Shown here in pieces: positions 54,952-62,312 of a stretch of 64,000 nucleotides of DNA. Made by a program: the position numbers and the translations under genes. The notes beneath the pieces were generated by a model, which saw only the letters and a program-made list of their open reading frames with translations, searched no databases and had not been told where the DNA came from. This DNA is from Lachnospiraceae bacterium (lineage in GTDB: Bacteria; Bacillota; Clostridia; Lachnospirales; Lachnospiraceae). The first letter of the stretch is position 1, and every line of letters begins with the position of its first letter. The stretch covers positions 1-64,000 of the forward strand of contig CABIZF010000008.1 of the NCBI GenBank assembly GCA_902363135.1, in the 5' to 3' direction.

Positions 54952-55001
54952 AAATTTGCTGAAAGCTATCTTCGCATGTTGCTGTTGTGCTGAACTGGTT
55001 A
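54952..55001 (+). repeat. Direct repeat, right copy
   Basis: AAATTTGCTGAAAGCTATCT, TCGCATGTTGCTGTTGTGCT, GAACTGGTTA. With the left copy at 54765 it brackets the inverted structured repeat. It also pairs with the preceding ACATGCAAATATAGCCCTCA to form a large imperfect hairpin. Confidence 0.85.
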
Positions 55002-55008
55002 TGACAAG

Positions 55009-55044
55009 AAAAAGTCTGACGATTGCTCGTCAGACTTTTTCAGG
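55009..55044. terminator. Strong terminator hairpin downstream of uvrA
   Basis: AAAAAGTCTGACGA-TTGC-TCGTCAGACTTTTT is a perfect 14-bp stem. The A/T ends make it work in either direction. Confidence 0.9.
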
Positions 55045-55073
55045 AAAGAGAAAAATTTGGGTTGAAAAATGTT

Positions 55074-55180
55074 TTGCCCTGCACGGGTTTGGCTCCCGCA
55101 CAGGTAATGTTTGAGGGAGTACTTGGCAGCGTGTGGGGGCTGCCAAGTGTGAGTTATGAAATATATTAGCTCCTCGCTAA
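55074..55180. ncRNA. Possible structured RNA upstream of the mreB-like gene
   Basis: A GC-rich island in AT-rich DNA contains CTTGGCAGC/GCTGCCAAG (9-bp stem near 55122-55147), CGGG/CCCG inside CTG/CAG (near 55080-55104), and TTAGC/GCTAA (near 55166-55180). No ORF covers it. If read on the minus strand it would end at the perfect terminator 55044-55009. I could not match it to a known RNA family. From 55181 to 55499 I see only AT-rich DNA with promoter-like TATACT (55330) and TATAAT (near 55414). Confidence 0.35.
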
Positions 55181-55499
55181 TACTCTTACATCATAATCGA
55201 AAAATATGTTGAAAGTATGTCCAGTTTCTAAAAAAAACGGAAAAAAAGTTAAGAAAACCTTTAGGACGTCTAAAGCATTTCTGTATAAAAACAGGTCAGG
55301 CTATTTGCATCTAAAACGAGGCTGGCGGGTATACTAAACAGTAATGAAAAAGATGGAATTTTACTTAGGGGAATCTTAAGAAAAAGAGTTTCCAAATTCT
55401 ATCAATCTATATTATAATAAAAAAGTTATGAACAGCAGCGGGGAGACAAATAATCCTGAAACGAATGAGAAGCAAACAGTCAGGAAAGGGGTAAGAGAG

Positions 55500-56504
55500 A
55501 TGGCAGCAACAGATGTAGGAATTGATCTTGGAACCGCCAGCATATTAGTTTATGTCAGAGGAAAAGGAGTTGTCCTAAAGGAGCCGTCCGTGGTGGCTTA
55601 TGACCGGGACACCAATAAGATAAAAGCAATCGGAGAAGAGGCAAGGCTCATGCTTGGCCGGACACCGGGCAATATCATAGCAGTCCGCCCGATGCGAAAG
55701 GGCGTGATCTCAGATTATACAGTCACAGAGCAGATGCTGAAGTATTTTATTCAGAAGGCGATCGGCAAGCTGTCCTTTCGAAAGCCGAGGGTGAGCATCT
55801 GTGTGCCGAGCAGTATCACAGAGGTTGAGAAAAAAGCAGTGGAGGATGCGACCTATCAGGCGGGAGCCAGAGAGGTGCACATCATTGAGGAGCCGATCGC
55901 GGCAGCCATCGGAGCCGGGATCGATATATCCCGTCCGTGCGGCAATATGATCGTAGACATCGGTGGCGGTACCTGTGATGTGGCGGTGATTTCCCTGGAC
56001 GGGATTGTTGTGAGCACTTCGATCAAGGTGGCCGGAGATGATTTTGACGATGCAATTGTAAAATATGTCCGGAAAAAGTATGGCCTGATGATTGGAGAAC
56101 AGACCGCGGAGGAGATCAAGATCACGATCGGGACTGCATTTGAAAAGCCGGAGCCGAAGGCGATGGAGGTAAAGGGACGTGACCTAGTGACCGGACTGCC
56201 GAAGACGATTCGAGTGACCTCAGAGGACACGCGCGATGCCTTAAAGGAAGTGACCGGACAGATTGTGGACGCTGTACACAGCGTGCTTGAGCGCACACCG
56301 CCGGAGCTTGCGGCAGATGTCGTAGACCGGGGGATCGTGCTGACGGGTGGCGGCGCACTTTTAAGCGGGCTGGAGGAGCTGATTGAGGCGCGGACGGGCA
56401 TCAATACGATGACGGCAGAGGATCCAATGACTGTAGTGGCGGTCGGCACAGGAAAATTTGTAGAGCTGATGGCTGCAAACGGGAAAATGATGGAAAAGAA
56501 TTGA
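55500..56504 (+). CDS. MreB/Mbl-type actin-like cell shape protein
   Basis: The 334-aa protein starts at 55500 with an AGGGG site; the longer reading from 55428 has an unconserved N-terminus. Actin-fold motifs are clear: phosphate 1 GIDLGTASILVY, phosphate 2 VDIGGGTCDVAV (about 156-167), and adenosine LTGGGALLSGLEE (about 292-304). It forms filaments that guide cell wall synthesis. It is not in an mreBCD cluster, so it may be an Mbl-like paralog. It starts the group that continues with recD2. Confidence 0.9.
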   Translation: MAATDVGIDLGTASILVYVRGKGVVLKEPSVVAYDRDTNKIKAIGEEARLMLGRTPGNIIAVRPMRKGVISDYTVTEQMLKYFIQKAIGKLSFRKPRVSICVPSSITEVEKKAVEDATYQAGAREVHIIEEPIAAAIGAGIDISRPCGNMIVDIGGGTCDVAVISLDGIVVSTSIKVAGDDFDDAIVKYVRKKYGLMIGEQTAEEIKITIGTAFEKPEPKAMEVKGRDLVTGLPKTIRVTSEDTRDALKEVTGQIVDAVHSVLERTPPELAADVVDRGIVLTGGGALLSGLEELIEARTGINTMTAEDPMTVVAVGTGKFVELMAANGKMMEKN

Positions 56505-56511
56505 GACGCGA

Positions 56512-58731
56512 ATGGAAAAAATAGAAGGTTATGTAGATCATATCATATACCGGAACCAGGAGAATGGCTATACAGTCATGGTGCTGACATCGGAGGATAC
56601 CGAGATCACCTGTGTCGGCACCTTTTCCTATATCGGGGAGGGCGAACGGCTCGAGGCGGAAGGGACATACATAGCACATCCGACGTATGGGGAGCAGTTC
56701 AGGGTCGATACGTACGCGATCCGTCCTCCGGAGGATGAGGAATCCGTAGAGCGGTATCTTGGATCCGGGGCGATCAAGGGGGTCGGCACGGCACTTGCTG
56801 CCAGAATCGTGCGAAGGTTCCGGGCAGATACATTCCGGATCATTGAGGAAGAGCCGGAGCGGCTGGCGGAGATCAAGGGGATCAGCGAGCGCAAGGCGCG
56901 GGAGATCGCGCAGCAGATTTATGAAAAGCGCGACATGCGGAAGGCGATGCTGTTTTTGCAGCAGTTTGGTGTGAGTACGGCACTGGCTGTCAAGATTTTT
57001 GAAAAATACGGGCAGCGGATGTACGAGGTGATCGAGCAGAATCCTTACCGGCTGGCGGATGACATCAGCGGCATCGGATTCCGGATTGCAGACGAGATCG
57101 CAAAGCGCGCGGGAGTCAGCTTTGATTCAGAATATCGTGTAAAATGCGGGATTTCCTATGTCCTGCAGCAGGCAGCGTCGGAGGGACATGTATTTCTGCC
57201 AAAAGAGCTGCTGCTGGGACGTACGACAGAATTGCTCGGCGTGCCGATTGATGATCTCGATCCGTTTCTGGTTGATATGGCAATCCAGAAGAAAATCGTG
57301 ATCCGAAAAGACGGAGACCGGGACTGCGTGTACAGCGCCTCAGCCTACTATATGGAAATGAGTACAGCGCGGATGCTCGTCGATCTGAATATTACCGGTG
57401 AGATTGATGCGGCGGTGATCGAAAAGAAGATTGCCTCCATCGAACAGGAGACGGGAACGGTGCTCGACGGGATGCAGAAAAAGGCGGTCATTGAGGCAGT
57501 GCGCTGTGGGCTGCTTGTGATTACAGGTGGTCCCGGTACCGGAAAGACGACGACGATTAATACGCTGATTTCCTATTTTGAATCAGAGGGGCTGCAGATC
57601 CTTCTGGCGGCGCCGACCGGGCGTGCAGCCAAGCGGATGACGGAGGCGACCGGATTCGAGGCGAAGACGGTGCACCGGTTATTGGAGATTTCCGGTGTGC
57701 AGGAGGATGGCGGCAGTACGGAAGGATTTGGCAGAAATGCTCAGAATCCGCTGGATGCGGATGTCATCATCATCGACGAGATGTCGATGGTGGACATTTA
57801 CCTTATGCATGCGCTTTTGGATGCCGTGACGATCGGCACACGGCTCATCATGGTAGGTGATATGAACCAGCTGCCGTCCGTCGGACCGGGAAGTATTCTG
57901 AAGGATATCATTGAATCAAACGAGATCCCGGTCGTACAGCTGACCCGGATATTCCGACAGGCCAAGGAGAGCGACATTGTTGTGAATGCGCATAAGATCA
58001 ATCGTGGAGAACCGGTGACCTTAGATAATAAGAGCCGGGATTTCTTTTTTCTGAAGCGTCAGGATGCAAATGTCATCATCAGCATTGTGATTCAGCTCGT
58101 CCGTGACAAGATGCCGCGCTATGTACAGGCATCGCCATATGATATTCAGGTGCTTACGCCGATGCGCAAAGGATTGCTCGGAGTCGAGCGGCTGAACAAA
58201 ATTTTACAGGAGTACTTAAATCCGCCGGATGCCGGAAAAAAGGAGCATGAGCAGAATGGTATGCTGTTCCGGGAGGGCGATAAGGTCATGCAGATCAAGA
58301 ACAATTATCAGATTGAGTGGGAGGTGCGGGGCCGCTACGGGATTCCGGTTGAGAAGGGGCTTGGCATTTTCAATGGCGATATGGGAATTGTCCGGGAGAT
58401 CAATGAGCAGACAGAGCGGGTTACCGTAGAGTTCGATGAACAGCGCATGGTGGAATACACCTACGCTGCCTTAGAGGAGCTGGAGCTGGCCTATGCTGTG
58501 ACGATCCATAAATCGCAGGGCAGTGAGTATCCGGCGATCGTGATCCCGCTGCTGTCAGGCCCGCGTATGCTTATGACCCGAAATCTGCTCTACACGGCGG
58601 TGACCAGGGCGCGGAAATGCGTGACGCTTGTCGGGGATGAGCGTACATTTACGCAGATGATTGACAATACGATGGAGCAGAAGCGCTACACTGCGCTGGC
58701 CGCACGTATACAGGAGCTTTCCGCAATGTAA
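56512..58731 (+). CDS. recD2: RecD2-type ATP-dependent DNA helicase
   Basis: The 739-aa SF1B helicase has an N-terminal OB-like and helix-hairpin-helix region (about 1-200; GSGAIKGVGTALAARIV, FGVSTALAVKIFEKYG), Walker A TGGPGTGKTTT (about 341-351), Walker B IIIDEMSMVD, and the C-terminal motif AVTIHKSQGSEYPAIVIP. There is no RecB/RecC partner, as usual for RecD2. It starts seven bases after the mreB-like stop, so the two are probably cotranscribed. Confidence 0.93.
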   Translation: MEKIEGYVDHIIYRNQENGYTVMVLTSEDTEITCVGTFSYIGEGERLEAEGTYIAHPTYGEQFRVDTYAIRPPEDEESVERYLGSGAIKGVGTALAARIVRRFRADTFRIIEEEPERLAEIKGISERKAREIAQQIYEKRDMRKAMLFLQQFGVSTALAVKIFEKYGQRMYEVIEQNPYRLADDISGIGFRIADEIAKRAGVSFDSEYRVKCGISYVLQQAASEGHVFLPKELLLGRTTELLGVPIDDLDPFLVDMAIQKKIVIRKDGDRDCVYSASAYYMEMSTARMLVDLNITGEIDAAVIEKKIASIEQETGTVLDGMQKKAVIEAVRCGLLVITGGPGTGKTTTINTLISYFESEGLQILLAAPTGRAAKRMTEATGFEAKTVHRLLEISGVQEDGGSTEGFGRNAQNPLDADVIIIDEMSMVDIYLMHALLDAVTIGTRLIMVGDMNQLPSVGPGSILKDIIESNEIPVVQLTRIFRQAKESDIVVNAHKINRGEPVTLDNKSRDFFFLKRQDANVIISIVIQLVRDKMPRYVQASPYDIQVLTPMRKGLLGVERLNKILQEYLNPPDAGKKEHEQNGMLFREGDKVMQIKNNYQIEWEVRGRYGIPVEKGLGIFNGDMGIVREINEQTERVTVEFDEQRMVEYTYAALEELELAYAVTIHKSQGSEYPAIVIPLLSGPRMLMTRNLLYTAVTRARKCVTLVGDERTFTQMIDNTMEQKRYTALAARIQELSAM

Positions 58732-58796
58732 AATGGCAGAATAAGCAGAAGAACTAGCGATAAGAAAATACCGGGGAGAGAGCACGGTATTTATCT

Positions 58797-59633
58797 ATGG
58801 AGAGAACCGAAAAGAAATTTACACCGCTGCAGCTTGGGGAAACGACAGGAAAGGCGGTACTTCGCCTGCTCTACCCGCCGCGCTGTATTTTATGCGACAC
58901 GATTCTGGTAAAGGGTGAGGAAGGCTGCTGTCGTGCCTGTGCGAAAAAACTTCCGAAGGTGGAAGGGCCGACCTGCTTTCAATGTGGGAAGCCTGTCGGA
59001 AGCTGGGAGACGGAGTACTGCGATGACTGTTTACGCACCAGACACTGGTTCGATCAGGGGGCAGCAGCTGTCATTTATACCGGTGCCATGCGACGCTCCG
59101 TTTATCGGATGAAGGCGGACAATCGCAGAGATTATCTGGATTTTTATGCCGTCCTGATGGCAGAGGTGCTGCAGAAGCACCTCCATATCTGGCAGCCGGA
59201 GCTGCTCATTCCGGTGCCGATGCACTGGAAAAAGCGGCAGAAGCGGGGCTACAATCAGTCTGAACTGCTGGCAAAAAAATTGAGCAGACTTACCGGAATC
59301 CCGGTGGAGCAGAAGCTGATCTGCTGCGTCAGACCGCATACCGAACAAAAGCAGCTCGGCCGAAAAGCGCGTATGGAGAACCTGAAGGGGAGCTTTGCAC
59401 TGCGAAAGCCTGCAGGAGGGCTGCAGCGGGTGTTGCTGGTCGATGATGTGTACACGACCGGAAGCACAGCAGACGCGCTCGCAAGGCTGCTTGGGGAAGC
59501 CGGGATCAGGCATATATTTTTTCTTGTTTTATGTATAGGAAAAGGGAAAAAGACGGTTTGCACGGCAGAAAATGTGTGCTATACTGAAATAGAAATGCGA
59601 TCAGAAAGGAGAGGACAAAATGAGCAGCATTAG
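58797..59633 (+). CDS. comFC: ComFC-type phosphoribosyltransferase-like protein
   Basis: The 278-aa protein has an N-terminal four-Cys zinc ribbon with a second CxxC pair (CILCDTILVKGEEGCCRACA, then CFQCGKP and CDDC) and a C-terminal phosphoribosyltransferase fold (IPVPMHWKKRQKRGYNQSEL; PRPP loop VLLVDDVYTTGSTADA). The family takes part in DNA uptake in competent bacteria, though this is not shown here. The end overlaps the cdaA start by 14 bases. The ribosome binding site is weak. Confidence 0.88.
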   Translation: MERTEKKFTPLQLGETTGKAVLRLLYPPRCILCDTILVKGEEGCCRACAKKLPKVEGPTCFQCGKPVGSWETEYCDDCLRTRHWFDQGAAAVIYTGAMRRSVYRMKADNRRDYLDFYAVLMAEVLQKHLHIWQPELLIPVPMHWKKRQKRGYNQSELLAKKLSRLTGIPVEQKLICCVRPHTEQKQLGRKARMENLKGSFALRKPAGGLQRVLLVDDVYTTGSTADALARLLGEAGIRHIFFLVLCIGKGKKTVCTAENVCYTEIEMRSERRGQNEQH

Positions 59634-60492
59634 AATCTGGCTGTCGAATTATCTGTCATGGTTCACAGTACCGACATTTTCCATTACCGTGACAGATGTA
59701 CTGGAAATTCTCATTTTGGCTTTCCTTGTATATAGTTTTCTGCTATGGGTGAAAAATACCCGGGCATGGACACTTCTCAAGGGAATCATGGTACTGGTGA
59801 TCTGTGTGTCCCTTGTGTATCTTCTGCACATGGATACACTGATTTTCATTGTAAACAGAGGAATCGACATTGCGATTACCGCTGCGATCGTGATCTTTCA
59901 GCCGGAGCTGCGCAGAGTGCTGGAGCGGATCGGCGAGAAAAAGATCGTCTCTTCACTGCTTCCGATCGATACGAACCATGTGACGGAGCGGTTCAGTGAC
60001 AAGACGGTAAATGAGATCGTAAAGGCGGCATCTGAGATGAGCAGGGCCAAGACCGGAGCGCTCATCGTCATTGAACAGAATGTCCGGCTGGATGAGTATG
60101 AGCGGACCGGTATAGTGATCGATTCGGTGCTGACCAGTCAGATACTGATTAATATTTTTGAACATAACACACCGCTCCATGACGGTGCAGTCATTGTGCG
60201 CGGAAACCGAATCACGGCAGCGACCTGCTACCTTCCGCTTTCCGACAACATGCTGCTGAGCAAGGAGCTTGGGACACGGCACAGAGCCGGCGTGGGGATC
60301 AGTGAGGTGACGGATTCCCTTACGGTGATTGTTTCGGAGGAGACCGGGGCAATTTCCGTCGCCTACAAGGGTGAGCTGATGCGAAAGCTGACGGCAGAGG
60401 AGCTGAAAAAGCTGCTTGTCATGGCGCAGAACAAGACTGCTGCGCAGAAGAAATTCAGGCTCTGGAAAGGCTGGAATAAAAATGAAATATAA
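59620..60492 (+). CDS. cdaA: Diadenylate cyclase CdaA
   Basis: The 290-aa membrane-bound enzyme makes the second messenger c-di-AMP from two ATP. Three N-terminal membrane segments (about 20-80) precede the DAC domain, with the catalytic D188-G189-A190 (HDGAVIVRGN) and G218-TRHR (GTRHRAGVGISE). AAAGGAG lies just upstream of its ATG, within the comFC coding end. It is followed by cdaR with an 11-base overlap, the usual pairing. The glmM gene that often follows is not here. Confidence 0.95.
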   Translation: MSSIRIWLSNYLSWFTVPTFSITVTDVLEILILAFLVYSFLLWVKNTRAWTLLKGIMVLVICVSLVYLLHMDTLIFIVNRGIDIAITAAIVIFQPELRRVLERIGEKKIVSSLLPIDTNHVTERFSDKTVNEIVKAASEMSRAKTGALIVIEQNVRLDEYERTGIVIDSVLTSQILINIFEHNTPLHDGAVIVRGNRITAATCYLPLSDNMLLSKELGTRHRAGVGISEVTDSLTVIVSEETGAISVAYKGELMRKLTAEELKKLLVMAQNKTAAQKKFRLWKGWNKNEI

Positions 60493-61807
60493 ATTTACCC
60501 GAAATATGGGACTGAAGCTGTTATCGCTGTTCGTGGCTTTCGGGATCTGGCTGCTCGTGGTAAATGTAAACGATCCGATGAGCGTGCGCCTCTTCCGGGA
60601 TGTCAAGATTCAGCAGGAGAATGTGGAGAGCGTTACCGCACTGGATAAGGTGCTGGATGTCGTCGAGGACGATGTCTACGGAGATACGGTAATCATTAAG
60701 GTGAAAGAGCGCAAAAGTGTACTGAAGAGCCTGACTGCTTCGGACTTTGAGGTCGTCGCGGATATGGAAACGATGAATGAGATGGGGAGCGTACCGCTCC
60801 GCGTGGAGTGCCGCAATCCGGCTGTGACTCTGGATGAGATCGAGGTGATCCCGTCCGTGCAGAAGGTAAAGCTGGAGCCGAAAAAGCAGAGTGAATTTAT
60901 CGTGAATGTCGTTACGAACGGCAAGCCGGAGAATGGCTATGAGGTCGGCACAACGGAGGTAGTCGGCGGAAAGACTGTGCAGGTCGCAGGTGCGGAGAGT
61001 ATTCTGAAAAAGATCGATAAGGTCGTAGCGGAGGTCAATACGGCCCGGATCAAGTCGGACCAGCGGTTGACCGGCAACATCGTGATTTACGATAAGAACG
61101 GCGATAAGCTGACATCACAGATGGACCGCCTGCAGATCAAAGATTCCGCGGGTGTTCTTCTCTCAAACAATCAGGTGACGGTCGATGTGACACTTTGGCA
61201 GGTGATGAATGACATTCCGGTCAAGGTAGAGACGGCAGGAGAACCGGCAGAGGGGTACCGAATCACGGGCATCACGACGATTCCGGTGACGATCAATCTT
61301 GTCGGCACGAATGAGGCACTGGCACGGCTGGGCGGAGAGATTGCGATAGCAGATCCTGTATCGGTCGAGGGCGCGACGGAGAATGTGACGCAGGAGATCG
61401 ACCTGAGTGAGACACTTTCTTCCTTGGAGGGCGTGCGCCTTGTCGCGGATGCCGATCCGACGATTTCCGTTACCGTACAGATCGAGAAGACCGGGGATCA
61501 GACCATCCGGGTACCATTATCGACCTTTGAGGTGCTGAACCGTCCGGATTCTGCGAAGATGAGTCTGACGGTATCACCGGCAGATGAGGTACAGATCAGC
61601 GTCCATGCGAAGGCCGGAGAGCCAAATCTGAAGGTCAGTGATATAAAGGCAAGTGTGGATTTCAGTGAGTGTGCTAAGGAGGGTGTCTATGAGGTGCCGG
61701 TAAATGTGCAGCTTCCGGAGGGCTACACACTGGTATCAGAGGTGAAACTGGTCGTGACAGCGACTGCAATCAAAGACGGAAATGATGAGGACAGTACGGA
61801 GGAATAG
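60482..61807 (+). CDS. cdaR: CdaR, YbbR-domain regulator of CdaA
   Basis: The 441-aa protein starts at 60482, inside the end of cdaA. An N-terminal membrane helix (LKLLSLFVAFGIWLLVVNVN, about 12-31) anchors a row of four YbbR repeats outside the membrane (about 45-430), seen as recurring IPVKVET..., VTVDVTL and FIVNV strands. It modulates the cyclase beside it. Longer reading frames starting at 60416 are overlapping-frame artefacts. Confidence 0.92.
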   Translation: MKYKFTRNMGLKLLSLFVAFGIWLLVVNVNDPMSVRLFRDVKIQQENVESVTALDKVLDVVEDDVYGDTVIIKVKERKSVLKSLTASDFEVVADMETMNEMGSVPLRVECRNPAVTLDEIEVIPSVQKVKLEPKKQSEFIVNVVTNGKPENGYEVGTTEVVGGKTVQVAGAESILKKIDKVVAEVNTARIKSDQRLTGNIVIYDKNGDKLTSQMDRLQIKDSAGVLLSNNQVTVDVTLWQVMNDIPVKVETAGEPAEGYRITGITTIPVTINLVGTNEALARLGGEIAIADPVSVEGATENVTQEIDLSETLSSLEGVRLVADADPTISVTVQIEKTGDQTIRVPLSTFEVLNRPDSAKMSLTVSPADEVQISVHAKAGEPNLKVSDIKASVDFSECAKEGVYEVPVNVQLPEGYTLVSEVKLVVTATAIKDGNDEDSTEE

Positions 61808-61809
61808 CC

Positions 61810-62130
61810 TTGACTGAGACAAAAGTAAAGATCCGAAATGAAGTAGGGCTGCATTTGCGTCCGGCGCAGCAGCTCTGTACAAAGGCAATGGAGTACGAGG
61901 GGACGAAGATCCTGATTCGCTTCCGCGGACGGGAATTTAATGCAAAGAGCCTGCTCGGACTTCTGAGCGCGTGCGTACAGCAGATGGACGAGATCATTCT
62001 GGTATGCGACGGCCCACAGGAGCAGAGGGCGTCAGAGGAGCTCGCGGCATTTATCGAGCAGGAGCTTGAGGGCGAGGTGTTTCGCAGCGTGAACACAGAT
62101 CGCGAAGCGACTGCGTTCATGAGCAAGTAG
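61810..62130 (+). CDS. HPr-family phosphocarrier protein
   Basis: The 106-aa protein starts with TTG at 61810, seven bases after GGAGG. The phosphorylatable His is H15 in VGLHLRPAQQL, and the regulatory Ser is S47 in FNAKSLLGLLSA, so both HPr sites are kept. HPr is usually 85-88 aa; the extra C-terminal tail (about 88-106) runs up to and into repeat family 2, whose TAG provides the stop. It may be an HPr for the PTS or a Crh-like regulatory paralog. It starts two bases after cdaR, so it shares the c-di-AMP operon. Confidence 0.85.
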   Translation: MTETKVKIRNEVGLHLRPAQQLCTKAMEYEGTKILIRFRGREFNAKSLLGLLSACVQQMDEIILVCDGPQEQRASEELAAFIEQELEGEVFRSVNTDREATAFMSK

Positions 62131-62187
62131 CGAAGCTAGGCCCTGTCAGCAGAGCTGCAGGGATGGATTGCGAATGTCCGCTTTACC
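62122..62187 (+). repeat. Dispersed intergenic repeat family 2, copy C (long form)
   Basis: GCAAGTAGCGAAGCTAGGCC, CTGTCAGCAGAGCTGCAGGG, ATGGATTGCGAATGTCCGCT, TTACC. Nearly identical to copy A. The TAG within it is the stop codon of the HPr-like gene. Confidence 0.88.
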
Positions 62188-62262
62188 GACGATTGAATTT
62201 TGTTCAAAAATAAATACTTACATGACAGAAAAACAGGTGTATGATTCGTCACAACAACAAAT

Positions 62263-62289
62263 GAGGCAGCTGCGTTTTGCAGCTGCCTC
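62263..62289 (-). terminator. Terminator of the L,D-transpeptidase gene
   Basis: GAGGCAGCTGC-GTTTT-GCAGCTGCCTC is a perfect 11-bp stem. On the minus strand it is followed by the T-rich ATTTGTTGTTGT, which suits the gene at 62313. Confidence 0.8.
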
Positions 62290-62312
62290 AAATCATTTCT
62301 GAAACAGATCAG

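Noticed and set aside
60416..60481. Longer start for cdaR
   Set aside because: The added residues are an out-of-frame reading of cdaA; the membrane-helix start at 60482 fits the family.
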